Shown here: positions 42,921 to 52,136 of the stretch, piece after piece
How the letters are laid out: each line of letters opens with the position of its first letter
Position numbering within the stretch: position 1 is the first letter of the stretch
Assembly (NCBI RefSeq): GCF_016862995.1
Contig: NZ_BOOA01000010.1
Location: 62,001 to 126,000 of the forward strand
Source of the DNA: Acrocarpospora phusangensis
GTDB lineage: Bacteria; Actinomycetota; Actinomycetes; Streptosporangiales; Streptosporangiaceae
Length of the DNA: 64,000 nt
Reading direction: 5' to 3'
The notes under the pieces: model-generated
What the model saw: only the letters and a program-made list of their open reading frames with translations
The model's database searches: none
Told to the model about the DNA's origin: nothing
Position numbers and translations under genes: made by a program

Positions 42921-45372
42921 TTGGAGGAGATTCCGGCTATTGCGCGCCCCGATATGCCCCAACCGACTGGCGTCGAAAGCACCCGCCGGGACGATGTGGC
43001 CGCCGCCACCCGGCGCGATCCACCCGTCTCCTCGCCAGGCCCCGGACCCACACGGCGCGACCAGCCGGCCGGCGCGACCCGGCGGGACTCCCCCGTTCCC
43101 GACGCGGGTACGCCCCTGGTGCGGTTGCCCTCGGCGCTGACCGGACGTTTCACGGCCGTGGCCGAAATACGTTCGCAAGGCGTCGAAGCGGATCTGGTCC
43201 AAGTGCGCGACCCGGACGGCGAGAACCAGGTCGTGAAAATCTTCCGGCGCGGGTTCGCCGCCGACCGCCAGGTGTGGGAGAAGCTGCGCTCCACGCCGTC
43301 GCCCCACATCGTCAGAATCACCGAGACCGGGCACTCCGACGGGCGCGACTACGAGGTGATGGAGTACGTCGCCAACGGCAATCTGCGCACACTGGCGGAG
43401 TCGGGCCGGATCACGCCCGTCGAAGCCGTCGTCACCGAATTGGTGCGCCAACTTGTCGGCGCACTGTCCTGGCTCCATTCGCACGGCATCGTGCATCGCG
43501 ACCTGAAGCCCGACAATATTCTTGTCAGGAACATTCATCCATTAAGCCTTGCCGTAACTGATTTCGGACTGAGTAAGGCCATCGACGAGAGCGTGGTGTT
43601 CGCCTCGCATTCCAGGACCCTGGCCTACGCGGCGCCCGAATCGCTCTCGGGCCAGGTGTCACCGGCGCGTGACTGGTGGTCGCTCGGCATGATCACGCTG
43701 GAGCTGGCGACCGGCCGCGGGCCGTTCGCCGGCATGACGGAGACGGCGGTCCTGGACCATCTGGCGACGCGCACGGTCGACACCCGGCAGCTCTCCGATC
43801 CCCGGTTCCGGCTGCTCTGCCGGGGGCTGCTCATCCGTGACCCGCGCCGCCGATGGGGGGCCGAGGAGGTCCGGCTCTGGCTGGACGGCGGCTCGCCGCC
43901 CGTACCGGAGGACCGCGTCGAGCCACCGCGGCCCCGCCCGACGGGACTGCCGTTCCGCGGCGGCGTCTACACGACCCGGGAGGATCTGGCGGCGGCCCTG
44001 GCCGAGCACTGGGCGGCAGCCGCCCAGACCTTCTTCGCCGGCATGAAGGCGCTCACCGGGCCGACCGAGGCCTGGTACGCCCTGCGCCTCTGGCTCCAGC
44101 AGTTCGACGACGCGTCGCACGACGGCGCGGAGCGCCGGATGGAGCTGGTGGACACCCGCCTGCTGGGGGACGAGCCGCCGGACGTCAAGCTGCTCCACCT
44201 CATCCGATGGCTCGACCCGGCCCTGCCGCCCTGCTACCTCGGGCTCAGGATGACCCGACGGGATCTTCCGGGACTCGCGGCGTGGGCGGAGGATCCCGCG
44301 CACCCCGAGCACGCGCGGGCCGTCGCCGTCGGGCAGGCGCTGTGGCGGCACCGGCTGCTCGGCGAGCTCGCCGGATTCGCCGGGGGCGAGGACCTGCCGG
44401 AGCTGCACGACCGCTGGGCCGACCTGGTACGGCAGTGGAACGCGCACACAGACCGGTGGCGTGGCACCGTGGCCGGAGCCGGGGAACGGCTGCCCTTGGC
44501 CGGCGGCCCGGGGGACGACTCCGCGGCGATCCTGCTGACGCTGCTCTCCCTGGCGGCGGACCCGGACGGTACCGGCGCCTCGCTGGCGCGGGCCGCGGCG
44601 GAGGCGCCCGCGCGGCTCGTCCGCCCGGTGCCCTGGTTCGACGACATGGTCGCGCTGGCCTGGGGGGACCCCTTCCACCAGCTGGCCCTCGTACGGGTTC
44701 TGCCGCTCGCGGTGGCCGAGGCCGAGAACGCCGAGCGACGGGACCGCGAAACCCGGGAGCGCGAGAACCGCAGACGGCAGGCGTGGTCCGACCGCGAGCG
44801 GCGGCGACGACGAGCGGCCCCACTCGCCGGCCTGCGCGCCCTCCTGGTCACCCTGCCGTTTCTCCCGCTCTGGGTTGGGGGCACGCTGGTCGCCGGATAT
44901 CTCCACCGATGGGCTGTCGGCGACGCGCACGACTGGGTACGCGACACGACCGCCGGCTTCGGCGTGATGGACTACCTGGAGCCGCTCTACCGGTTCTCCG
45001 GTGACCTGGTCGGCTCGAACCTGCTCGCGGCGGCTCCGCTGCTGGCCGCCGTGGCCTGGATGCCCCAGTTCATGATCGAGGCGACCGCCGCCCTGCTGAA
45101 GGGCCGGGACTACACCCTCGCCGAGGGCCTGCGGTGGCCGGGCCGGACGCTCGACTTTCTCGGCCGGGGACTCCGTACGGCGTTCGGGGGTTTCTGGTCC
45201 GCGGCGTTCTCCGTGGCCGCGCTCGCGTTCCTGATCCTGCCCGCCCTCCCCCTCCTGTGGCTCCTGCTCGTCGGCCAGACCGTGGCGGGTCAGCTGGTGA
45301 CCACGCTCGCGGGACTCATCCGCTGGAAGAAACGGCACGATGACGATCGGCGCATCGCCCTGGAGGACGATT
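42921..45372 (+). CDS. membrane-anchored Ser/Thr protein kinase
   Basis: About 817 aa. Pro/Arg-rich N-terminus with repeated T-R-R-D motifs, then a kinase domain: Lys106 (V-V-K), Asp194 in H-R-D-L-K-P-D-N, Asp214 in D-F-G and A-P-E. The glycine loop is degenerate. A helical middle region is followed by three or so membrane segments (about 630-800) and a basic tail. TTG 42921 has GGAGGA at 5 bases; an in-frame GTG at 42885 lacks this. No stop occurs at the expected end: the frame stays open to 45608 with out-of-frame-like composition, overlapping the next gene. The true end is taken near 45372. Confidence 0.8.
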
Positions 45373-46669
45373 GCGCAGCGCAGTGGAAACGAGGGTGGTC
45401 ACCGCGGCCGGCGTGGCCGTGGTGGCCGCGGTGGCCGGCCCGGTCGTGGTCGGCGCGGTTCTCGCCCGGGGTCTCGGCGCGGGGCTCGCCGCGGCCGGCG
45501 CCTCGGTGGAGAAGGCCGCGCGACGACAGGAGGCCGCGGCCGAGGCGGCCCGGACGTACGAGCAGGCCGTGCACACGGTGCTGGACCGCAACGCCAGGAT
45601 CAGCGTGATGCAGGCCGCGTACGCGAGGAACGCGATGACGGCGGACGATCTGCCCGCGCCGCTGGCGGTCGACGGTCAGCAGGCCGAGGACCTGCGGGCC
45701 TGGTGCGCGCGGGCCGACGAACTCCTGGCTCAGGCGGAGCGAAACCTCACCCGGTGGATCGCCGAGACGGTGATCCACCGGGTCTTCGCGGACGCGCCGC
45801 CGGAGGCGGTCCGGCTGGACCTGACGGGGACGACCCGGACCAGGCGGGACGCCGCCGAACCGGACAGCGCCGGGGAGCCGGCCGAGGAGGACAGGCGGGC
45901 GCGGCTCCGCACGACGCTGACCCGGGTGCTGGACCGGCTGGCGCCCGACACCGTCGAGGACGACCGGGCACTGGTCCGCCTGGCCGCCGCCGAGGTCGTG
46001 GCCGCCGCCGACGCGGCGACGGCCGACAGCCGCCTGACCGATGTGCGGATCAGGGTCCGGCAGGCGAACGAACGAGCGCGTGAGCGCCGCGACGCGGCCG
46101 TCCACGCGGCACGCTGCCTGCAGCTGATCGCCCATCACGACGATCCGGGCGCCGACCGGCTCCGGGCCGCGCTGAACGACGTCGTCGCCGGCCGCCTTCC
46201 GCTCGACGACACGCTGCGCGCGACCGCGGACCGGATGGCCGCCGACGCCCAGGCCGCCGCCGCGCGCCGGTACGTGGCCCACTCGATCGACCAGGTGCTG
46301 TCCGGCCTCGGCTACCAGGTCGACGGCGGCTTCGAGACGCTCACCGCCGAAAGCGGCGAGGTCTACCTCACCCGGGGCGACTGGAGCGAGCACGCGGTCA
46401 AGGTACGGGTGGACCCGGAGGCCGGGGAGTTGCGCGCCGCCGTCGTACGGACCTCGCCGTCCGACGAGGCGGAGGAGCGACGCCGGCTGGACACCGAGCG
46501 CGCCGAACAATGGTGCGCCGCATTCGCGGCGGCCCGCGACGGACTGGCGGAGGCCGGCGTACGGACCGACCTACAATGGGTCATCCCGCCCGGCGACCAG
46601 GTCCCGGTGGAAAGCCGCAGGTCCACGGCGCCCCGCCAGCGCACACGCCGGCGGGAGCGGGAACGATGA
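45371..46669 (+). CDS. helical, membrane-anchored protein of unknown function
   Basis: 432 aa from a TTG start with GGAGG five bases upstream (45363-45367). One hydrophobic segment at about 10-35, then long Ala/Arg/Glu-rich helices (likely coiled coil), and a small C-terminal alpha/beta region with G-D-W-S-E-H-A-V-K-V-R-V-D-P near 335-350. The tail is Arg-rich. Third-position GC supports this frame over the kinase read-through. Its TGA overlaps the ATG of the radical-SAM gene, so they are coupled. Confidence 0.75.
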   Translation: MRSAVETRVVTAAGVAVVAAVAGPVVVGAVLARGLGAGLAAAGASVEKAARRQEAAAEAARTYEQAVHTVLDRNARISVMQAAYARNAMTADDLPAPLAVDGQQAEDLRAWCARADELLAQAERNLTRWIAETVIHRVFADAPPEAVRLDLTGTTRTRRDAAEPDSAGEPAEEDRRARLRTTLTRVLDRLAPDTVEDDRALVRLAAAEVVAAADAATADSRLTDVRIRVRQANERARERRDAAVHAARCLQLIAHHDDPGADRLRAALNDVVAGRLPLDDTLRATADRMAADAQAAAARRYVAHSIDQVLSGLGYQVDGGFETLTAESGEVYLTRGDWSEHAVKVRVDPEAGELRAAVVRTSPSDEAEERRRLDTERAEQWCAAFAAARDGLAEAGVRTDLQWVIPPGDQVPVESRRSTAPRQRTRRRERER

Positions 46670-47313
46670 CCGCGTTGCTCCTCGCCCGGGCGCACTACCC
46701 GGTTCTGGCGCTCGGCCCCGGCGTGCGGGCCGGCATCTGGACGCAGGGCTGCACGATCGCCTGCGCGGGCTGCATGTCCCGCGACACGTGGAACGCGGAT
46801 CCGGCCACCGCCACCCCGGTGCCGGCGGTGCTCGCCTGGCTGTCGTCCCTCCCCGACCCGCTGGACGGCGTGACGATCAGCGGCGGCGAGCCCTTCGAGC
46901 AGCCCGCCGCGCTCGGCGAACTGCTCGACGGCATCCTGGCCTGGCGCGGCGAGCGGCCCATCGACGTGCTCGTCTACTCCGGACGCCCGCTGTCCCGGCT
47001 GACACGTGAGCAGCGGTCACGGGACATCCTGGCCCGGTGCGACGCCGTGATCGCCGGCCCTTACGTCGAGCGCCGCAACACGGGTCTGCGCTGGCGGGGA
47101 TCGTCCAACCAGAGCATCGTGACGCTCTCCCCGCTGGGCCACCGACGCTACGCCGACGCGGACAGCCCACCGGAGGCCCCGCGGTTACAGGTGTGCGTGG
47201 ACGGCGACCGCGTCCACTACATCGGGATCCCCCGCCGAGGCGACCTGGAGTTGCTCGCGGACCGGCTCAGCGACGCCGGGGTGCAGAGCGACGCGACATC
47301 ATGGCGGCCCTGA
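46666..47313 (+). CDS. radical SAM protein, glycyl-radical activase-like (NrdG type)
   Basis: 215 aa. The [4Fe-4S] motif C-x3-C-x2-C is Cys29, Cys33, Cys36 (G-C-T-I-A-C-A-G-C), and the SAM-binding G-G-E-P follows at about 75. The size and the W-T-Q-G-C start match anaerobic ribonucleotide-reductase activases. No glycyl-radical enzyme is encoded in the window, and it is last in an operon with a kinase, so it may have been recruited for a different modification. ATG 46666 overlaps the previous stop. Confidence 0.87.
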   Translation: MTALLLARAHYPVLALGPGVRAGIWTQGCTIACAGCMSRDTWNADPATATPVPAVLAWLSSLPDPLDGVTISGGEPFEQPAALGELLDGILAWRGERPIDVLVYSGRPLSRLTREQRSRDILARCDAVIAGPYVERRNTGLRWRGSSNQSIVTLSPLGHRRYADADSPPEAPRLQVCVDGDRVHYIGIPRRGDLELLADRLSDAGVQSDATSWRP

Positions 47314-47333
47314 CGTGCCCCGGGGACACGTCA
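47311..47333. terminator. bidirectional terminator spanning both stop codons
   Basis: TGACGTG and CACGTCA (7-bp perfect stem, with further C/G pairing inside) include the TGA stops of both convergent genes. It should end transcription from both sides. Confidence 0.6.
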
Positions 47334-48119
47334 GTTCGATGCGGGACAGTCCGGCGTGCCGGACGGGAGACGGATGACGCCGTTGCCGTCCACGGCACCA
47401 CAGAGCATCAGGTCCGGCTCCCGGCCAGGCCACGCGCTGAGGGTGTACGGACCCTGCGCAGGAGTCCGATACGTGCCGATCTCGAAGGCCAGGCTGTAGG
47501 TGCAGCTCTGGCAGCCACCCCCGGCCACCCGCAGATTCCGATGCCAGCCGGACTGCGCATCACCCTGGAAGGAATCCCCCGGAAGCGTCACCCGAGCGCC
47601 GTCGGCAATATTCAGATCCGGAGCCGCGTACGGGATCACATCACCCGTTCGCGCCCCCCGGCAGGAAACGACGTACGGCCTGCGGCCCAGGTCCCGCTCC
47701 GAACGCAGGATCACCGTGGCGACCACCGCCTCCGGAGGCGTGTCGAGATTGCTCACCTGCAGGACGAAGGAGCCGGAACCCAGCTCCGCGCCGTCGTTGG
47801 CCACCGCCCAGGAAGCGAAGTCGTCGCAGTTCAGCAGCTGGTCGACGGGAATGCCGTCGGTGGGATCGGCGGGGAAGACGTAGGCGTTCTCCTCGCCCCT
47901 GCCCTGGTTCGTCGAGGGAATGTGGAGAGCCCGGACGAAAGGATCGGCTGCCACCTCGACGATCGGGGTGGCCAGGGGTAACGGGCTCCGTTTCTCGGCC
48001 GGAGCCCCGGTCACCCGGATGGTGTGCGGCGGGAGGGGTGGCGACTGGCGTACCAGGAAGCCGGCCGCGGCGGCGACGGCGATGACGGCGGCCGCGGTCA
48101 GGGCGCGTGATCGGTTCAT
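47331..48119 (-). CDS. exported or anchored protein of unknown function
   Basis: 262 aa with an N-terminal signal/anchor (about 7-24). The exterior part contains six or seven Cys, including a G-G-G-C-Q-S-C-T segment, and beta-rich stretches. It starts 4 bases after the upstream minus-strand gene, so the two are cotranscribed. Family not recognised. Confidence 0.72.
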   Translation of the reverse strand: MNRSRALTAAAVIAVAAAAGFLVRQSPPLPPHTIRVTGAPAEKRSPLPLATPIVEVAADPFVRALHIPSTNQGRGEENAYVFPADPTDGIPVDQLLNCDDFASWAVANDGAELGSGSFVLQVSNLDTPPEAVVATVILRSERDLGRRPYVVSCRGARTGDVIPYAAPDLNIADGARVTLPGDSFQGDAQSGWHRNLRVAGGGCQSCTYSLAFEIGTYRTPAQGPYTLSAWPGREPDLMLCGAVDGNGVIRLPSGTPDCPASN

Positions 48120-48123
48120 CCGG

Positions 48124-49002
48124 TTAGTCCCGGTCCTCGCGCGGGCCGCACATCGCGTGCCTGGCGCAGAACAGCCCGGGGTCCACCCGCTTGATGTCGC
48201 CCGCGTGGTTGTCGAACGCGCTGGTGAAGGTCTTCGCCAGGCCGGTGGTCGCGAACGGTCTCTCGTGCTCCGGCGGAGCCATGACCTTCTTGACGGTGCC
48301 GCCCACGTAGAGGCTGATCTCGGCCCGCCAGAGATAGAGCTGCCTGGTCGCGTCCCCCCGCATGGAGAACTCGATCTGCTCTCCCGGCTTCAGCAGCACC
48401 CGGTTCTGCGCGAAGTAGTCCGCGCCCAGTTCCTGGTCGGGGGCTATCGCCCGGGCCCGCGAATTGAACGAGTCGAGGTCGAACCCCAGCTGCACGACCG
48501 TCTCCCCGCCCTGGGGATTCAGCCACACGGCGGTGCCGGCCGGGGGGTTCCGCTTCTCCAGGAGCTTGAAGGCGATGCCGACCACCGCGACGTCGGCGGG
48601 CATACGGTTCTCCACGATGACGCGGTTGGTCGAGCGCAGCGCCTGATAGCCGCCCTTCCCCAGTCCGTAGTCCCGGTCGACCAGCTTCTGGTGCAACGCC
48701 TCCACGTCCTTGAACTGATCACCACGCTCATAGGCCAGGATCACGTCGCGATCGGTGCTCGGGTCCTCGTAGGCGTACACGACGACCTCAGCGGCGCCGG
48801 TCAGCCGATCGACGGAGGCCAGCAGCCGGGGGGCGTAGCTGGTGACCAGGAAGGTGATCAGGGTCGTTCCGGCCAGGACCCCCACCGCCTTCGGGCCGCC
48901 CAGCCACTTCCGCCACCCCGACGGCGCCTCGTCCGCCGCAGGCCGCCGATCCGGCCGTTTTCGCTGGGCGCTCTGTCCCCGTCGCGCATTCCTCTTCGCC
49001 AT
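48124..49002 (-). CDS. membrane-anchored protein of unknown function
   Basis: 292 aa. A basic N-terminal tail of about 45 residues, one transmembrane helix (about 40-58), then a soluble exterior domain of about 230 residues with two Cys at the end (C-A-R-H-A-M-C). ATG 49002 is preferred to an upstream ATG because the tail K-R-N-A-R-R follows directly. Forms a two-gene unit with the next anchored protein; both may be parts of one surface complex (inference). Confidence 0.7.
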   Translation of the reverse strand: MAKRNARRGQSAQRKRPDRRPAADEAPSGWRKWLGGPKAVGVLAGTTLITFLVTSYAPRLLASVDRLTGAAEVVVYAYEDPSTDRDVILAYERGDQFKDVEALHQKLVDRDYGLGKGGYQALRSTNRVIVENRMPADVAVVGIAFKLLEKRNPPAGTAVWLNPQGGETVVQLGFDLDSFNSRARAIAPDQELGADYFAQNRVLLKPGEQIEFSMRGDATRQLYLWRAEISLYVGGTVKKVMAPPEHERPFATTGLAKTFTSAFDNHAGDIKRVDPGLFCARHAMCGPREDRD

Positions 49003-49044
49003 CACGCCCCAGATCCGGATCAGCCCCCTGCACCAGGGCACCCA

Positions 49045-50133
49045 TCATCGACGTTTCGGCTTACGGGCGGCAATCGTTTCCGCGACCGGCGGGGCGGTGG
49101 CCGTGCTGTCCCTGATCAGGAGTTGCGTGGGGACCAGGTCGGTGCCCGGCTGCGCCGCCTGGCCCTCGCGGATCTGGGTGAGCACCCGCTGGACGCACCG
49201 GCGGCCCACCTCGGCGAAGTCCTGGCGGACCGTCGTCAGGGGCGTCGGGAAGTACGCCGAGTCCGGGATGTCGTCGAAGCCGACGACGCTTACCTCGTCG
49301 GGGATCGCCCGGCCGCGCTCGTGGAAGGCGCGCAGCAGGCCCAGGGCCATCTGGTCGTTGGCGACGAAGACGGCCGTGCAGCCGGGTTCGTCGGCGAGGG
49401 ACAGCCCGGCGGCGTACCCGGATCGGGCCGACCAGTCGCCGGTCAGCGGCTCGGGGACCGGGCGGCCGGCGGCTTCCAGCGTCGAACGCCAGGCCTGGGC
49501 GCGGCGCTGGCTGGCGAACGACGTCTCGGGGCCCGACACGTGCCAGACCGTCTCGTGGCCGAGGCCGAGCAGGTGGTGGACGGCCTGGCGGGCGCCGTCG
49601 GCCTGGTCGGTGTCGACGACGCTGTAGCGGTCGCCGGCGTCGGAGTCGACCACGACGACGTACACACCGGGCGGCAGGGTCACGGTGGCCGCGTCGAGCA
49701 GGTGGATCTCCATGATGACGATCACCGCGTCGACGGCCAGTTCGCCCATCCGGGTGAACGCGCCCAGCACGTTGTCCTGGGTGGGCACGTCGACGGGGAT
49801 GAGCGTGATGGCGTAGCCCTCGGCCGCGGCGTGGGTGGCGATCGCCTCGACCGTACGGCTGTTGCCGGTGGAGGCGAGGCTGAACAGGATGACGCCGATG
49901 GTGTTGAACCGGCCGTACCGGAGGGCGCGGGCGGCGCTGTTGGGGCGGTAGCCGAGCTGGCGCATCGCGGCGAGGACCTGGTCGCGGGTCGCGGGGATGA
50001 CGCTCTCGTGGCCGTTCGACACGCGGGAGACGGTCTGCGACGAGACCCCGGCGAGCTTGGCCACGTCGGCCATGGAGACGCGCTGCTTACGGCGTCGGCC
50101 TGGGATGGCCCCGCCCCGGTTCGTCGCTTCCAT
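49045..50133 (-). CDS. LacI family transcriptional regulator
   Basis: 362 aa. A basic N-terminal lead, then the LacI helix-turn-helix S-M-A-D-V-A-K-L-A-G-V-S-S-Q-T-V-S-R-V and hinge (R-P-N-S-A-A-R-A-L-R), followed by a periplasmic-binding-like sensor domain ending at I-R-D-S-T. ATG 50133 is chosen for the G-rich site. It diverges from the transporter genes across two related operators; a third perfect copy lies before the GH42 gene, so it probably represses both units in the absence of a galactoside. Confidence 0.92.
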   Translation of the reverse strand: MEATNRGGAIPGRRRKQRVSMADVAKLAGVSSQTVSRVSNGHESVIPATRDQVLAAMRQLGYRPNSAARALRYGRFNTIGVILFSLASTGNSRTVEAIATHAAAEGYAITLIPVDVPTQDNVLGAFTRMGELAVDAVIVIMEIHLLDAATVTLPPGVYVVVVDSDAGDRYSVVDTDQADGARQAVHHLLGLGHETVWHVSGPETSFASQRRAQAWRSTLEAAGRPVPEPLTGDWSARSGYAAGLSLADEPGCTAVFVANDQMALGLLRAFHERGRAIPDEVSVVGFDDIPDSAYFPTPLTTVRQDFAEVGRRCVQRVLTQIREGQAAQPGTDLVPTQLLIRDSTATAPPVAETIAARKPKRR

Positions 50134-50197
50134 ACCCGCCCGTTCGCCGCCCTGAACCTTGACGCCAAGTGTGACCGATGCCACGATACCGCACGGA

Positions 50198-50211
50198 AGT
50201 TTACGTTAACA
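50198..50211. promoter_or_regulatory. TGTTTACGTAAACA-type operator, 12/14
   Basis: AGTTTACGTTAACA matches 12 of 14 positions of the perfect palindrome at 55557. It lies 65 bases upstream of the LacI start on the minus strand. Confidence 0.6.
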
Positions 50212-50252
50212 TCACCGCCCAATTCCCCAAGGTGACGCTTCGTCGCCGTCAA

Positions 50253-50266
50253 TGTTCACGTAAACA
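50253..50266. promoter_or_regulatory. TGTTTACGTAAACA-type operator, 13/14
   Basis: TGTTCACGTAAACA differs at one base from the perfect palindrome. It lies 17 bases ahead of the permease GTG, just before the AAGGAG ribosome site, where repressor binding would block transcription of the transporter operon. Confidence 0.7.
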
Positions 50267-50282
50267 CGGAAGGAGCGAGCCG

Positions 50283-51161
50283 GTGGCCGTGACGAGAAGG
50301 TCATGGACGGGGTGGCGTTTCGCCGGGCCCTTCCTCGCGGTGTTCGCCCTCGTGTACGTGGCGCCGATCGCGTACTCGTTCTACCTCAGCCTGTTCCGCA
50401 CCCGGCTGATCGGCGGGACCACGTTCGTCGGCTTCGACAACTACGTCCAGGCGGTGGGCGACCCGCAGTTCTGGTCCGCGTTCGGCCGGGTCGCGCTCTT
50501 CCTCGCCGTCCAGGTCCCGATCATGCTGTTCCTCGCCCTGCTCGCCGCGCTCGCCATCGACAGCGGCCGCCTTTACGGGACGGGCTTCTTCCGCATCTCC
50601 GTCTTCCTGCCGTACGCGGTGCCCGCCGCGGTCGCGGCCCTGATGTGGGGCTTCATGTACGGCGCCCAGTTCGGCCTCGTCGGCGACCTCAACGACGCCT
50701 TCGGCCTCTCCCTGCCCGACCCGCTGTCGGCCGAGCTCGTCCTGCTCTCCATCGGCAACATCGTGACCTGGGAGTTCGTCGGCTACAACATGCTGATCCT
50801 CTACTCCGCGCTGCGCGTGGTGAACCCGTCCCTGTACGAGGCGGCGCAGATCGACGGCGCGGGCCAGCTCCGCATCGTCTGGGCGATCAAACTCCCGGCC
50901 CTGCGCGGCGCGCTGCTGGTGGCCACGATCTTCTCCATCATCGGCAGCTTCCACCTGTTCAACGAGCCCGCCATCCTGCGCAACCTGGCCCCGAACGCCA
51001 TCACCACGTACTTCACGCCGAACCTGTACGCCTACTGGCTGTCCTTCGCCGGCCAGCGTTTCGACTACTCGGCCGCCATCGCGATCGTCATGGGCGTGAT
51101 CACGATGGTCGTCGCGTACGCGGTGCAGTTGCGCGGCATGCGGAGAGGGGCCCTGTCATGA
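50283..51161 (+). CDS. CUT1 sugar ABC permease (MalF type)
   Basis: 292 aa, six spans, EAA loop Y-E-A-A-Q-I-D-G-A-G. GTG 50283 follows GGAAGGAGCG. In this operon the permeases come first and the binding protein last, the reverse of the other CUT1 sets here. The stop overlaps the next ATG. Confidence 0.92.
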   Translation: MAVTRRSWTGWRFAGPFLAVFALVYVAPIAYSFYLSLFRTRLIGGTTFVGFDNYVQAVGDPQFWSAFGRVALFLAVQVPIMLFLALLAALAIDSGRLYGTGFFRISVFLPYAVPAAVAALMWGFMYGAQFGLVGDLNDAFGLSLPDPLSAELVLLSIGNIVTWEFVGYNMLILYSALRVVNPSLYEAAQIDGAGQLRIVWAIKLPALRGALLVATIFSIIGSFHLFNEPAILRNLAPNAITTYFTPNLYAYWLSFAGQRFDYSAAIAIVMGVITMVVAYAVQLRGMRRGALS

Positions 51162-52063
51162 CGTCCAAGCCGCTGGTCATCCGGCATGCCCGGCACGTCC
51201 GGCACGCGCGCCGCCATCCGGTCCGCCGCCGCAGCGCCACGCTCACCGCGCTGACCGGGATCATGCTGGTCTACTCGCTGCTCCCGCTGGCCTGGCTGCT
51301 GGTCAACGCCACGAAGACGCAGGAAGGGCTGCTCGGGTCGAACGGCCTCTGGTTCGCCGGCGAGTTCGCCCTGTTCGACAACGTCGCCGCCACCCTCACG
51401 TACGACGGCGGGATCTTCACCCGCTGGCTGCTCAACACCGTCCTGTACGTCGTGCTCGGCGCCGGCGGGGCGACCCTGCTGGCCACCGTCGCCGGGTACG
51501 GCCTCGCCAAGTTCGACTTCCCCGGCAAGAAGGCGGTGTTCGCCGTCGTCATCGGCGCGGTCGCGGTGCCCGGCACGGCGCTCGCGGTGCCGACGTTCCT
51601 GATGTTCTCCCGCATGGGCCTGACGGACACGCCGTGGGCGATCATCGTCCCGTCGCTGGTCTCGCCGTTCGGGCTCTATCTCATGTGGACGTACGCGGCC
51701 GGCGCCGTCCCCGACGAGATCCTCGAGTCGGCGCGGGTGGACGGATCGCGGGAGTTCCACACGTTCGTCCGCATCGGCCTGCCCCTGCTGGCTCCCGGCA
51801 TCGTCACGGTCCTGCTCTTCACGGTCGTCGCGACCTGGAACAACTACTTCCTGCCGCTGATCATGCTGAAGGACCCCGACTGGTATCCGCTCACGCTCGG
51901 CCTGGCCGGCTGGAACGCGCAGGCCGTCACGGCGGGCGGCGACGTGATCTTCAACCTGGTGATCACGGGTTCGCTGCTCACCATCATCCCGCTGATCGCG
52001 GCGTTCCTGCTGCTCCAGCGGTACTGGCAGTCGGGGCTGGCCGCCGGAAGCGTGAAGGGGTGA
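51158..52063 (+). CDS. CUT1 sugar ABC permease (MalG type)
   Basis: 301 aa with an Arg/His-rich cytoplasmic N-terminus (about 1-27), six spans and EAA loop L-E-S-A-R-V-D-G-S. ATG 51158 overlaps the preceding stop. Partner of the preceding permease. Confidence 0.92.
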   Translation: MTSKPLVIRHARHVRHARRHPVRRRSATLTALTGIMLVYSLLPLAWLLVNATKTQEGLLGSNGLWFAGEFALFDNVAATLTYDGGIFTRWLLNTVLYVVLGAGGATLLATVAGYGLAKFDFPGKKAVFAVVIGAVAVPGTALAVPTFLMFSRMGLTDTPWAIIVPSLVSPFGLYLMWTYAAGAVPDEILESARVDGSREFHTFVRIGLPLLAPGIVTVLLFTVVATWNNYFLPLIMLKDPDWYPLTLGLAGWNAQAVTAGGDVIFNLVITGSLLTIIPLIAAFLLLQRYWQSGLAAGSVKG

Positions 52064-52070
52064 CCGGCGC

Positions 52071-52105
52071 CGAACCCCACCCCGAACCCCACCCCGAACC
52101 CCACC
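52071..52105 (+). repeat. three tandem 12-base repeats before binding-protein gene
   Basis: CGAACCCCACCC is repeated at 52071-52082 and 52083-52094, with a partial third copy (11 bases) at 52095-52105, filling half of the gap between the permease and binding-protein genes. Unit length equals that of the unrelated repeat at 4447-4482. Confidence 0.8.
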
Positions 52106-52136
52106 GTCTCCCCGATCCACCGACGAAGGGACGACC

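Noticed and set aside
45373-45608. C-terminal continuation of the kinase frame
   Set aside because: Its codon use and Trp/Pro/Arg composition look out of frame and the overlapping gene has a strong ribosome site, so it is treated as read-through.
32456-47313. Treating the MoxR cluster and the CHAT/kinase locus as one system
   Set aside because: An independent, self-regulated VOC/ArsR pair lies between them and gene directions differ, so linkage is noted only as a possibility.
52071-52105. CRISPR-like repeat
   Set aside because: Units are 12 bases in direct tandem with no spacers; it is a short tandem repeat.
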